A DNA stretch of 33,218 nt from Oscillospiraceae bacterium (GCA_020024615.1 JAHHTP010000019.1:1-33218); one strand, 5' to 3'. Counted from the first letter of the stretch, positions 1 through 8,230 are shown. Numbers and translations: made by a program. The notes: generated by a model from the sequence alone, not told the origin.

Positions 1-189
1 CCCTATATCATACTATTTTTGAATTTTTATATGGAAATAATTTGATATTCTTAAAATTTAACATCAAAATTTGATTTTAATCTTGCTAATTCACAATAAA
101 TAGGCAGTATTTTGGTGTTTTTATTTTCCTTTTTACGACTGTTTTGTCGATTATGAATTTTTAGTTAATTATAATTGGTGACAAAAATT
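1..189. other. AT-rich intergenic region, no gene seen
   Basis: This is very AT-rich sequence downstream of the sugar-isomerase operon. I see no convincing reading frame, promoter pair or structured RNA on either strand. It holds only the T-rich tail of the minus-strand terminator at its right edge. The gene to the left lies outside the window. Confidence 0.5.
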
Positions 190-221
190 ACGGGGGTGTC
201 ACCAGTTGGCAACACCCCCGT
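190..221 (-). terminator. Rho-independent terminator of the lacI-type/sugar isomerase operon
   Basis: A 10-bp perfect stem (190-199 with 212-221, ACGGGGGTGT/ACACCCCCGT) encloses a 12-base loop that can pair a little further. On the minus strand it is followed by AATTTTTG. It lies 30 bases after the stop of the last isomerase gene and closes the four-gene unit. Confidence 0.9.
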
Positions 222-251
222 AGAAATTATTTGATTAAAGCTATTCAGCGA

Positions 252-1223
252 TTAAGCCCACCACATACCAGTATTGCTTTCCTGAATAACGGTTTGTTTT
301 AAAGTATTGATGGCAGTTAACAGACCCTCTTTCTGGGACATTAAACTGTCTTCATGTTCGATACTCATAACATGATCGTAACCAATTAAGCGTAGAGCAG
401 AGGAAATGTCTTTCCAAAATGCCAGATCATTGCCATAGCCAACGCTACGGAAGATCCAGGAGCGGTTTAATTCATCGCTATAATGCTTGGTGTCCAGTAC
501 GCCATTGACTGCGATGTTATACTGATCCAGTTTAGTATCTTTTGCGTGGAAGTGGAACATAGCGCCCTCTTTTCCGATCTCCTTGATTGCTGCAATCGGG
601 TCAATACCCTGCCAGATCAGGTGAGATGGATCGAAGTTGGCACCAATTTCCGGACCAACAGCACGACGCAGTTTCAGCAGAGTTTCTGGATTGTAAACAC
701 AGAAGCCTGGGTGCATTTCAAATGCAATTTTGGTAACACCATGAGCACGGCAGTATTTTACTTTTTCTTTCCAGAATGGAATCAGAACATCATTCCACTG
801 GTAGTCCAGTACTTCTAAGAAGTCTTCCGGCCATGGGCAGGTAACCCAGTTTGGATGTTGAGATTGCGGGCAATCACCCGGACAGCCAGAGAATGTGTTG
901 ATGGTATCAATACCAAGTTTTTCAGCCAGCAGAATAGCTTGATCGAAATCGGCTTCGAACTGTTTTGCTTTTTCTTTATTCGGATGAATCATATTTGCAT
1001 GACAGCTTAAAGCACTGATGATTAACCCATTTCCGTAGATTGCCTGTTTAAATTCTTCCAGTTTTGCGTCATCGTTTAATAATACAGCAGGATCGCAGTG
1101 TGCTTTACCAGGAAATCCGCCGCAGCCGATCTCAACAGCCTGAACGCCCTGTTCTGCTAAAAATTTGCAGGCATCGGAAAGCGGCATGTTTGCAAGAGCT
1201 ACGGTAAGTACGCCAATTTTCAT
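252..1223 (-). CDS. Sugar phosphate isomerase/epimerase (AP2Ec-like TIM barrel), 323 aa
   Basis: This protein of the xylose-isomerase-like TIM-barrel superfamily (AP endonuclease 2 fold) is expected to isomerise, epimerise or dehydrate a sugar or keto-sugar with a divalent metal. Visible likely metal ligands are E169 and H171 (FEMHP), D198 and H201 (FDPSH), H226 (HFHAKD) and E289 (SIEHED). This is a full acidic/histidine ligand set, so the enzyme is probably active. It has no signal peptide and is cytosolic. It is the last gene of the operon, 16 bases after the second isomerase, and its Shine-Dalgarno (AGGAGCAATTT) directly precedes the ATG. The neighbouring dehydrogenase suggests work on an oxidised sugar or glycoside. 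The substrate cannot be read from sequence; an inosose dehydratase-like (IolE) role is an alternative. Confidence 0.85.
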   Translation of the reverse strand: MKIGVLTVALANMPLSDACKFLAEQGVQAVEIGCGGFPGKAHCDPAVLLNDDAKLEEFKQAIYGNGLIISALSCHANMIHPNKEKAKQFEADFDQAILLAEKLGIDTINTFSGCPGDCPQSQHPNWVTCPWPEDFLEVLDYQWNDVLIPFWKEKVKYCRAHGVTKIAFEMHPGFCVYNPETLLKLRRAVGPEIGANFDPSHLIWQGIDPIAAIKEIGKEGAMFHFHAKDTKLDQYNIAVNGVLDTKHYSDELNRSWIFRSVGYGNDLAFWKDISSALRLIGYDHVMSIEHEDSLMSQKEGLLTAINTLKQTVIQESNTGMWWA

Positions 1224-1239
1224 TTCTAAATTGCTCCTC

Positions 1240-1974
1240 TTAGTTTAATTTATCTTTTAAGAAATCCGCACTTAAGCGAACATCTTCCATCTGTTTATCA
1301 GGAGTGATTCCCGATTCTGCTTCAACAACAGCCCAAGCCATTTGATGTGCTTTTGCAAATTCCAGTACGCCGTTGGTATCGACCTCGCCCATGCCGACAG
1401 GAGTGCCATCATATTTGTCACCATCCTTGATGTGGAAAATATCCAGACGGTCAGCATATTTTTTCATGTAACGGACTGGGTTGACACCACCACGATATAC
1501 CCAGTAGACATCTAGTTCGAATTTCAGGCTGTCCTTGGTAGTGTTTTCACCGAGGATATCCATTAAGTATTTGCCGTTGTCCTGCTCAAATTCATGAGAA
1601 TGATTGTGATAATACAGCGTCATACCTTGTGCTTTTAATTGCTCAGATACAGCATTGAATTTTTCGGCGATTGCTTTTGCATCCGCTTCTGTTTTTAAAT
1701 CAATCCATGGGCAGATAATACGGGTATTTCCTATTGTTTTATTATAGGCAACCATATGATCAAAGTCTTTCTCAATCGTCTCCCAGGGGGTATGGCTGCC
1801 CATAGCGGTGAGATGATATTTATCGAGCATTGCTTTCATTTCCTCTGCTGGGATATCGAAGAATCCTGCAAATTCAACACCTTCATATCCACATTCGGAT
1901 ACGAATTTCAGTGCTTTTTCGTAATCGGTTTTGCATATATCGCGCAGAGAGTACATCTGAATACCTAATTTCAT
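1240..1974 (-). CDS. Sugar phosphate isomerase/epimerase (AP2Ec-like TIM barrel), 244 aa
   Basis: This is a second, shorter TIM-barrel isomerase/epimerase. The start (KLGIQMYSLRD) is typical of the family. YYHNH (H123, H125) and FELDVYWV (E153, D155) supply catalytic and metal residues in the middle strands; HIKD (H181) and the VVEAE glutamates follow. It is distinct in sequence from its operon neighbour, so the pair is not a recent duplication. In oxidative glycoside pathways such proteins act on 3-keto sugars made by a Gfo/Idh/MocA dehydrogenase (beta-elimination, hydration or epimerisation); here that role is inference from context. The gene sits 16 bases after the dehydrogenase gene and has a GAGGAGAAAA ribosome binding site. 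Confidence 0.85.
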   Translation of the reverse strand: MKLGIQMYSLRDICKTDYEKALKFVSECGYEGVEFAGFFDIPAEEMKAMLDKYHLTAMGSHTPWETIEKDFDHMVAYNKTIGNTRIICPWIDLKTEADAKAIAEKFNAVSEQLKAQGMTLYYHNHSHEFEQDNGKYLMDILGENTTKDSLKFELDVYWVYRGGVNPVRYMKKYADRLDIFHIKDGDKYDGTPVGMGEVDTNGVLEFAKAHQMAWAVVEAESGITPDKQMEDVRLSADFLKDKLN

Positions 1975-1990
1975 AGTGTTTTCTCCTCAA

Positions 1991-3076
1991 TCAGTCCTCA
2001 AAAACAACTGGTTTTCCAGTTTTAGCGGATTCGTAAATTGCTTCTAAAATACGGGTGACAACAGCAGCCTGTTCCGGTTTAACAACCAGTTCTTTGCCAA
2101 ATTCTACCGCATTATAGAAGGTCTGGCATTCGATCTGGTGAGGAGTACCACCAGTAGTTCCTTCAAAGAATGCTGCACCTGCTGCTTCCAGATTAACATT
2201 TTCGGTGTACTGCATATTGTGATGAATGCCGTTGATACGCAGACCATCACGCATATCTGCACCAGCTTTGGTGCCGCATAAAGAAGTAGAAGCTTCGATA
2301 ACATCAAGTGTATTTAATGCCCAAGATGCTTCCAAATTGATGGTTGCACCGTTTTCCATAACAATCATGCCAAATGCGGAATCTTCAACGGTGAATTTTT
2401 CTGGATCCCAGTTACCCCAAGCGTTGCCCTGATTGGTCTGGTTGGATAATTTTTTATAGGTAGTACCGAGAACCATTTTTGGTTTATAGTTATTCATTTC
2501 CCAAAGGGTTAAGTCAAGTGCATGGGTACCGATATCAATTAACGGACCGCCACCCTGTTCTTCTTCATTTAAAAATACGCCCCAGGTCGGAACAGCACGG
2601 CGTCTAACTGCATGTGCTTTTGCATAATAGATTTCGCCCAGATCATCTGCTTCAATGGCGAGTTTTAAGTAGGTGGAGTCAGCGCGATAACGGGACTGAT
2701 AGCCGATGGTTAAGAGTTTACCGGTTTCTTTTGCAGCTTCACACATAGCTTTTGCTTCTGCATAGGTTTTTGCCATCGGTTTTTCACACATAACATGTTT
2801 ACCTGCATGCAGGGCATCGATGGTGATGAAGCTGTGTTCTTTGTTTGGAGTGCAGACATGTACAGTCTGGATTTCAGGGTCTTTTAATAACTCTTTGTAA
2901 TCTTCGTATACTTTGGCATCCGGGGTTCCGAATTCCTCTTTTGCTTTTTCTGCACGCTCACGAACGATGTCACAGAAAGCTACCATTTCTACACGGTCTC
3001 CTAAAGATTTGATGGATGGCATGTGTTTGCCGTTTGCGATGCCGCCGCATCCGATAATTCCTACTTTGATACTCAT
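1991..3076 (-). CDS. Gfo/Idh/MocA family NAD(P)-dependent sugar dehydrogenase, 361 aa
   Basis: This oxidoreductase should oxidise or reduce a sugar, inositol or glycoside hydroxyl with NAD(P). An N-terminal Rossmann fold starts with VGIIGCGGIA (nucleotide loop near residues 8-13). The family's EKP motif is at 98-100 with the catalytic lysine K99, and the DIGTH motif supplies D181 and H185 of the active site. The C-terminal half is the usual alpha/beta substrate domain. Length is normal. It lies 20 bases downstream of the lacI-type gene and ahead of two TIM-barrel isomerases, a grouping that suggests 3-keto-sugar chemistry. A GGGAGAAATT Shine-Dalgarno precedes the ATG. The exact substrate is unknown. 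Confidence 0.9.
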   Translation of the reverse strand: MSIKVGIIGCGGIANGKHMPSIKSLGDRVEMVAFCDIVRERAEKAKEEFGTPDAKVYEDYKELLKDPEIQTVHVCTPNKEHSFITIDALHAGKHVMCEKPMAKTYAEAKAMCEAAKETGKLLTIGYQSRYRADSTYLKLAIEADDLGEIYYAKAHAVRRRAVPTWGVFLNEEEQGGGPLIDIGTHALDLTLWEMNNYKPKMVLGTTYKKLSNQTNQGNAWGNWDPEKFTVEDSAFGMIVMENGATINLEASWALNTLDVIEASTSLCGTKAGADMRDGLRINGIHHNMQYTENVNLEAAGAAFFEGTTGGTPHQIECQTFYNAVEFGKELVVKPEQAAVVTRILEAIYESAKTGKPVVFED

Positions 3077-3096
3077 AATTTCTCCCTCACTTTTTC

Positions 3097-4104
3097 TTAT
3101 AGTTCAATATCCATTTTGGATACAGACTCCCTTGTTATGATTTCATGCTTTAATAAAATACTGCTGCCCTGTTTTCCATGCAGAATATCGATTAAAGTAT
3201 CGGCAGCTCGATAGCCAATATCTTTCTGTGGCTGAGCTACGGTAGTGATTTCTGGAATAAACATTCTGGCATTTCTGGTATTATCAAACCCCATCACCGA
3301 GATATCTTGCGGTACAGATAAATGGTGTTCATGCAGTGTTTTGATTATGCCGATAGCACAACTATCAGAAAGCGCAAAAACAGCATCCGGAAGATTGCTC
3401 GCATGATCACACAACATCTTTTCTGCACAGCGCATACCAGCCTGATAGCTGAATCCATCCTGATAAACAAGAGACGGATCAAATGCAATATTGTGTACTT
3501 CCAATGCTTTCTGATAGCCGATAAAGCGATTTCTTGATGAGGAAAACTGACTTCCTGCTCCAAAAAAAGCAATTTTTGTATGACCTCTTTGAATCAAAAA
3601 ATGAACCGCATCTAAAGCAGCTTTTTCATTGTTGATTCCAATAAACGGAAGTTTTGAGCCTTCCACCGTTTCACAGGCTAGAACCGCTGGCTGTCCAGAA
3701 AGTTTTTGTTGCAAGGAAGTTGCATTGTTGCTGCTGGAAAGCAGAATGATGCCATCGACCAATCTTGTCCGCAGCATTTGCAGATAACTGTCTTCCGTTT
3801 CCAGAGAACCTCTGGTGCATCCGAGCATGACGATATAACCATCTTGTGTGGCACGCTCCTCAATACCAGCGGTCACGCGGGAATAAAACTGATTGGAGAT
3901 GGTGTCCAGCAGAACCAGTATTTTTTTTGTTTCATTTTTGCGTAGATTCATGCCCAGCATGTTTGGAACATAATGCAGTTCTGCAATCGCTTTTTCTACG
4001 GATTGTTTGGTGCGCTGTGATACATTCGGGCTTTGGTTGATTACGCGGGATACTGTTGCTACTGATACATTTGCTTTTTTAGCCACATCCTGAATGGTTG
4101 CCAT
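3097..4104 (-). CDS. LacI family transcriptional regulator, 335 aa
   Basis: The N-terminus holds the LacI helix-turn-helix (IQDVAKKANVSVATVSRVIN, about residues 4-23) and a hinge region near residues 45-60. The periplasmic-binding-like effector domain follows to the end. Length is normal for the family. The gene heads a four-gene minus-strand unit and is followed 20 bases later by the dehydrogenase gene. A promoter at 4162-4190 and a LacI-type palindrome at 4138-4151 lie directly upstream, so it probably represses its own operon and is released by a sugar or sugar derivative handled by the downstream enzymes. The effector is not predictable from sequence. Confidence 0.93.
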   Translation of the reverse strand: MATIQDVAKKANVSVATVSRVINQSPNVSQRTKQSVEKAIAELHYVPNMLGMNLRKNETKKILVLLDTISNQFYSRVTAGIEERATQDGYIVMLGCTRGSLETEDSYLQMLRTRLVDGIILLSSSNNATSLQQKLSGQPAVLACETVEGSKLPFIGINNEKAALDAVHFLIQRGHTKIAFFGAGSQFSSSRNRFIGYQKALEVHNIAFDPSLVYQDGFSYQAGMRCAEKMLCDHASNLPDAVFALSDSCAIGIIKTLHEHHLSVPQDISVMGFDNTRNARMFIPEITTVAQPQKDIGYRAADTLIDILHGKQGSSILLKHEIITRESVSKMDIEL

Positions 4105-4137
4105 CTGTCATCCTCCCCCTCTCCGGCTTTGAATGTA

Positions 4138-4151
4138 TGTAATCCGTTACA
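4138..4151. promoter_or_regulatory. Predicted LacI-family operator controlling the lacI-type operon
   Basis: TGTAATCCGTTACA is a 14-bp palindrome (TGTAA-N4-TTACA) with the dimensions and TG...CA ends of LacI/CcpA-type operators. It differs from the CcpA cre pattern at one central position. It lies a few bases after the predicted transcription start of the lacI-type gene, where bound repressor would block transcription. The local regulator is the likeliest ligand; CcpA is an alternative. Confidence 0.65.
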
Positions 4152-4161
4152 TCACTCTTTA

Positions 4162-4190
4162 ATACTACCATACTCAGCGTGTTTTTTCAA
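4162..4190 (-). promoter_or_regulatory. Sigma-A promoter of the lacI-type/dehydrogenase/isomerase operon
   Basis: On the minus strand, TTGAAA (4185-4190) is separated by 17 bases from TAGTAT (4162-4167). Transcription would start near 4155, about 50 bases before the regulator ATG and at the edge of the operator. Confidence 0.7.
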
Positions 4191-4213
4191 GGGGTAATTC
4201 AAAATTTTTTTGC

Positions 4214-4243
4214 AAAGAAATTTTAGGGGAAAGAAATTTTAGG
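4214..4243. repeat. Two-copy 16-bp tandem repeat
   Basis: AAAGAAATTTTAGG occurs at 4214-4227 and again at 4230-4243, giving a 16-bp period. It lies in the roughly 200-base gap between the lacI-type promoter and the pfp promoter. The rest of that gap is AT-rich, and I see no gene in it. Confidence 0.75.
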
Positions 4244-4420
4244 AGATTGTACAGAATAGATAAATCCAGATAAATTTATGGGAATAAATATCCAGGAAAC
4301 TGTTTGCGCACACGGTATAGAGTTTTTTGTGAATTCAGGGTGAAATAGCAGGAAAAGGATAAGGAAAAGCAAGCAAATTGACGGAACTTTTGTTTTGAGC
4401 ATTTCTGTATAAAATGATAA

Positions 4421-4449
4421 TTGAGAGAGTATGGGCAATATGTTATAAT
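4421..4449 (+). promoter_or_regulatory. Sigma-A promoter of pfp
   Basis: TTGAGA (4421-4426), a 17-base spacer and TATAAT (4444-4449), with a TG one base before the -10 (extended -10). It places the transcript start near 4456. This excludes the upstream in-frame ATG at 4414 as a start codon. Confidence 0.85.
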
Positions 4450-4491
4450 GGTATTATAAATAACTATTTTATAAAGAAGGAAATGAAAATA

Positions 4492-5712
4492 ATGAATATT
4501 ATAGTCGGACAGTCCGGAGGCCCGAGTGTGGCTATTAATGCTTCTTTGGCAGGCGTGATTCAGGCAGGCTTGAGCAATCCGAAAGTGGATAAAATCTACG
4601 GTATGCTACATGGTATTGATGGTGTACTGAACGATAATCTGGTGTTGTTGAATGACAGTGCAGACCGGCTGGATGAGCTTGCGCGTACCCCAGCAATGGC
4701 ACTGGGGTCCTGTCGTGTTAAATTACCGGCGGTGGAAACAGATGATGCCATATATCACCAAATTCGAGAAACTTTGGAAAAATATGATATTGGATGTTTT
4801 TATTATATCGGCGGAAATGATTCGATGGATACCGTTGACAAGCTTTCCAGTTATTTTGCAAAGCACCATGTTCCGATTCAGGTTATCGGTATACCAAAAA
4901 CTATTGATAATGATCTGTGTAATACCGATCATACACCGGGTTATGGTAGCGCGGCAAAATATCTCAATGACACTATGGAAGAAATTATCTGCGATTCCTG
5001 CATTTATCCGGTAAAAAATATCGTTATCGTAGAGATTATGGGTCGTGACAGCGGTTGGCTTACTTTGGCAGCAGGTATGCCGCATTTTCGTGGTAAGAGA
5101 ATGCCACAGATTATCATTCTACCAGAGCATGTTTTTGACGAAGAAGCCTTTATCACTCGCTGTAAGGAACTGTTGGAAATTGATTCGACTGTCATCGTGG
5201 CATGTAGTGAAGGTATTCGTGATAAAAATGGAGAGTATGCTGGTCAGGCTACCAAGAGCGGCGCGGTTGATACTTTTGGTCATGCATATTTAAGTGGCGT
5301 CGGAAAATATCTGGAGGGACTGGTTTCCCGCGAAATCGGCTGTAAAGTTCGTTCAATTGAACTGAATATCATGCAGAGATGCAGTTCTCATCTGGCTTCT
5401 ACCTGCGATTTGAAAGAGGCGTTTGAAGTCGGCATGGAGGCGGTAACTCGTTCGATTTCCGAGAATTTAACCAGTGTAATGTTTGGATATGAGCGTGTAA
5501 GCGATCAGCCTTATGAGATGAAGGTTATCTATCATGCAGTCAGTGACTGCGCAAACTATGCAAAGATGGTTCCGCAGGAATGGTGCGATACCGACAATAA
5601 AGAGGTACAGAAAGAAATTCTTACCTATATTGAGCCGCTGATAGCAGGAGATGTTCCGGTTCTGCGCAAGGCAGATGGCTCTCCGGATTATGTTGTTTTT
5701 TACCGTAATTAA
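4492..5712 (+). CDS. pfp: Pyrophosphate-type 6-phosphofructokinase, 406 aa
   Basis: This enzyme phosphorylates fructose 6-phosphate to fructose 1,6-bisphosphate in glycolysis. The N-terminal GQSGGPS phosphate loop is followed by GGNDS (107-111) and PKTIDND (135-141). An Asp where ATP enzymes have the second Gly of GGDGS, together with the Lys before TIDND, is the known signature of pyrophosphate use, so PPi rather than ATP is the likely donor. The first Asp of the usual GGDDS is Asn here; I recall GGNDS in clostridial relatives. ATG 4492 is chosen because AAGGA lies ten bases upstream; ATG 4483 is too close to it, and ATG 4414 precedes the promoter. The gene is monocistronic and convergent with spmB, sharing its stop region. 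Confidence 0.9.
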   Translation: MNIIVGQSGGPSVAINASLAGVIQAGLSNPKVDKIYGMLHGIDGVLNDNLVLLNDSADRLDELARTPAMALGSCRVKLPAVETDDAIYHQIRETLEKYDIGCFYYIGGNDSMDTVDKLSSYFAKHHVPIQVIGIPKTIDNDLCNTDHTPGYGSAAKYLNDTMEEIICDSCIYPVKNIVIVEIMGRDSGWLTLAAGMPHFRGKRMPQIIILPEHVFDEEAFITRCKELLEIDSTVIVACSEGIRDKNGEYAGQATKSGAVDTFGHAYLSGVGKYLEGLVSREIGCKVRSIELNIMQRCSSHLASTCDLKEAFEVGMEAVTRSISENLTSVMFGYERVSDQPYEMKVIYHAVSDCANYAKMVPQEWCDTDNKEVQKEILTYIEPLIAGDVPVLRKADGSPDYVVFYRN

Positions 5713-6218
5713 AGTAGTAGTGTTACCCATAAAGCACTGAAGATAAAACAGGCGATATCTCCAGCAAGACAGCAGGGAATGGTTTTTCCTGTCTTCTTGA
5801 CAGATGAAGCCGCATAATAGACAGTTAATGTATAGAAGGTCGTTTCTGAGCTACCCTGTAGTACAGAGGCGACTTTTCCTATATATGAATCTGGATGGAA
5901 GTCTTTTAATAAATCTTCAAAGATAACCAGCGCCCCGCTGCCAGATATCGGACGAATCAGTGCCAGTGGCAGTACTTCTGCTGGCAGATGCAGCCAGGAT
6001 ACAACAGGGGTCAGACATCTAACCAGAGCATCAAGTCCTCCGCTTGCTTTGAACATTCCAATACAGGCGGTTATACCGATTAAAGTTGGTAGCAAAGAAA
6101 ACGCTGTTTGCACACCTTGTTTTGCGCCAGATACAAAACTATCAAATACCGGAATTTTTTTCCATACTCCGTATAATATTATCAGTACAATTACAAATGG
6201 TATGATATAACTGGTCAT
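5709..6218 (-). CDS. spmB: Spore maturation protein B, 169 aa
   Basis: SpmB is a membrane protein with a nucleoside-recognition (Gate) type domain that, with SpmA, is needed for dehydration of the spore core. About four to five hydrophobic segments are visible. Family motifs include the PTLIGI stretch, PLALIRPISGSGAL and the QGSSETTFYTLTVYYA region, all well conserved. Length fits the family. The longer frame up to 6281 is rejected because its first 21 residues are hydrophilic and lie inside spmA. ATG 6218 overlaps the spmA TGA (6215-6218, ATGA), the usual translational coupling, and AAGAAAG lies just upstream. Its TAA shares bases with the pfp stop. Confidence 0.92.
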   Translation of the reverse strand: MTSYIIPFVIVLIILYGVWKKIPVFDSFVSGAKQGVQTAFSLLPTLIGITACIGMFKASGGLDALVRCLTPVVSWLHLPAEVLPLALIRPISGSGALVIFEDLLKDFHPDSYIGKVASVLQGSSETTFYTLTVYYAASSVKKTGKTIPCCLAGDIACFIFSALWVTLLL

Positions 6219-6796
6219 TGTAGTTGTTTCTTTCTTGGAACAAGTATCCATACTGTCAGCACAACGATGGTTAATACACACAGTGAGGTGAGCAGCGATG
6301 CAGGAAGAATGGAAAAAGGAGAACAGCTTTCATATTGGCTGCGCAGAAATGCCACTGTTGTTGGAATCAGCTGTAAGGAAGCGGTATTAACGGCTACCAG
6401 CATCACCATAGAAAAGGATGGTGTGGCTGCATAGTTGTTGAGTGTATCCAGTCGTTTGATAGCAGCAATTCCAAGAGGTGTTGCCGCATTGCCAAGACCT
6501 AGTAAATTGGCCGTGATATTCATGCAGATCAGTTTCAGGGCTTCTCTATCCTTCAGTTTGCCAAATAAAAGGCAGACTGGTTTTGCAAGCAGTTTGGTAA
6601 GCAGCTGTGATAAGCCGGAATCTTCCGCAATTTTCATGATGCCGCTCCAGAATCCCATACTACCCAGAAGGGTGAAACATAAAGTCACGCCATCTGAGCA
6701 GCTTTGCAGCGCTGCATTGCAAAGGTTATCCATTCTGCCGTTGATGCAGGCGAACACAAAAGAAGACGCAATTAAAACAATAAAAAGCCACTGCAT
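6215..6796 (-). CDS. spmA: Spore maturation protein A, 193 aa
   Basis: SpmA is the partner of SpmB in spore core dehydration and marks the organism as an endospore former. The protein begins with a membrane segment, then shows the CFTLLGSMGFWSGIMKIAEDSG region and NITANLLGLGNAATPLGI, both characteristic of SpmA, followed by further hydrophobic helices. ATG 6796 is preferred over the in-frame start at 6874 because GGAGGAA lies seven bases upstream and the hydrophobic N-terminus then starts at once. It follows the AI-2E transporter gene by 53 bases and is coupled to spmB by a four-base overlap. I see no separate sporulation promoter, so it may be read from the promoter at 8894-8922. Confidence 0.92.
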   Translation of the reverse strand: MQWLFIVLIASSFVFACINGRMDNLCNAALQSCSDGVTLCFTLLGSMGFWSGIMKIAEDSGLSQLLTKLLAKPVCLLFGKLKDREALKLICMNITANLLGLGNAATPLGIAAIKRLDTLNNYAATPSFSMVMLVAVNTASLQLIPTTVAFLRSQYESCSPFSILPASLLTSLCVLTIVVLTVWILVPRKKQLQ

Positions 6797-6849
6797 ACCA
6801 ATTCCTCCATTCGTTGATAGAGAATATGCAATGGCTTTTCTTTTTATGA

Positions 6850-8148
6850 TTATCGTTTGTGCTTGTTTTTCCAACAGGAAAATTTATTTTTTTGATGGTT
6901 AACTATTTTTTTTATAACATATCCAAAGTTATGCTGCTGAATTTCTTCTGCGCTGGGATAGGTGGTTTTCGTAATCCAACCCCCTGTTTCAGGATTGATT
7001 TCGAATAACTCTTCATATGCAGTATCGTCGACAGGAAGATCCTTGTCAATGGCTTTTCGGGCTGTATGCTCTTTAAAAATGCTGTAAAAGAATGAAAAGA
7101 TCGGCAGACCGAGAACCATACCCGCAAAACCGAATAGCCCTCCACCAACCAGAATAACAACTACCACCCAAAATGGATTCAAACCAGTGGAATCACCTAA
7201 AATCATCGGACCGAGTACATTACCATCAAATTGCTGGAGCAGTAAAATTAGAATACCGAAGTACACTGCCTGCCACGGATCGATCAGCAATAATAGCAAA
7301 CAGCTTGGGATAGCTCCGATAAACGGACCAAAGAAAGGGATCACATTCGTAACACAAACAATGACACTGATTAGCACCGCATATGGAATTTTGAAAATGC
7401 TCATTAAAATGAAGCAGAGGATGCCAATGATAATCGAGTCTAAAATTTTACCAGAGATAAAGCCTGAAAAGATGTTATCGGCTCTTCTGGCGAGAATAAA
7501 AATGCGGTTTGTGGCTGGTGCAGAGAAAAAGGTGGCGGTCAGACGCTTGCAGGCAAACAAAAGTTTCTTTTCATACAGCATAGCGTAGATTGCAATAATC
7601 AGACCGATCAGCGAATTTTTAACTCCAATGACAACATCAATAACACCAGATGCAATATGTGTCATATAACTGGTAATCAGTGGAATTAGGGATTCTTGTA
7701 CGAAATCTTGAAAAGAATCTGCCGCTGTACCAAGGATTTTATTGACAATCGTAACAACCTGTGGATAATCGACCAGAAGCTGATTAATCCATCCAGTCAA
7801 AGATTTATAATAACTGTCAAATTCTGTAGCGAGCTGCAAAATACTGCCATAAAGCTGTGGGATGATTAGATAGAAGAATAAAATCAGTCCAAGCAGGAAT
7901 GTGAGCATTGCCAGAATGGCAGCCCATGAATGAGCTTGTTTTTTTGGATTTTTCATCCATTTACATTTTCCGCTGAAAAATGGATATAGGCAGGTATATT
8001 CATAAAATTTTATCAGCGGTTTTAGCAGATATGCCAAAATAAGCCCGAATGTAACCGGGAAAAACACGGTGCTAAGGGTCTGTATGAATTTTTGAATTGT
8101 TGTCAGATTCTTTAATATATAGTAAAAAACAATGCTGCCACAGATCAC
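6850..8148 (-). CDS. AI-2E family (PerM/YtvI-like) membrane transporter, 432 aa or more
   Basis: This is a polytopic membrane protein of the AI-2E/DUF20 family with paired N-terminal membrane helices, an extended extracytoplasmic region (about residues 100-160) and a C-terminal helical bundle with FFGPFIGAIPS and the DGNVLGPMILGDSTGLNPFWV motif. Relatives export small molecules or act as Na+/H+ antiporters; YtvI relatives occur in sporulation contexts, and spmA-spmB follow here. The coordinates use GTG 8148, which has no Shine-Dalgarno. The frame stays open to a TAA at 8221-8223 without ATG, GTG or TTG. ATT 8202, eight bases after AAGGAAG, would give an N-terminus IKYKWDKKYLYWGIT that looks native. 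A true start at 8202 is therefore more likely. The C-terminus is rich in lysine. Confidence 0.88.
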   Translation of the reverse strand: MICGSIVFYYILKNLTTIQKFIQTLSTVFFPVTFGLILAYLLKPLIKFYEYTCLYPFFSGKCKWMKNPKKQAHSWAAILAMLTFLLGLILFFYLIIPQLYGSILQLATEFDSYYKSLTGWINQLLVDYPQVVTIVNKILGTAADSFQDFVQESLIPLITSYMTHIASGVIDVVIGVKNSLIGLIIAIYAMLYEKKLLFACKRLTATFFSAPATNRIFILARRADNIFSGFISGKILDSIIIGILCFILMSIFKIPYAVLISVIVCVTNVIPFFGPFIGAIPSCLLLLLIDPWQAVYFGILILLLQQFDGNVLGPMILGDSTGLNPFWVVVVILVGGGLFGFAGMVLGLPIFSFFYSIFKEHTARKAIDKDLPVDDTAYEELFEINPETGGWITKTTYPSAEEIQQHNFGYVIKKIVNHQKNKFSCWKNKHKR

Positions 8149-8230
8149 ACAAAGAGCGGTGATTCCCCAGTAGAGGTATTTTTTATCCCATTTATATTTA
8201 ATAGGCCATACTTCCTTTCTTTAATAGAAT

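Noticed and set aside
4414..4491. Longer N-terminus for the phosphofructokinase from ATG 4414
   Set aside because: The -35 and -10 elements (4421-4449) lie inside this extension, and the family begins at MNIIVGQSGG.
6219..6281. Longer start for spmB
   Set aside because: The extension is hydrophilic, lies inside spmA and lacks a ribosome binding site; ATGA coupling at 6215-6218 explains initiation.
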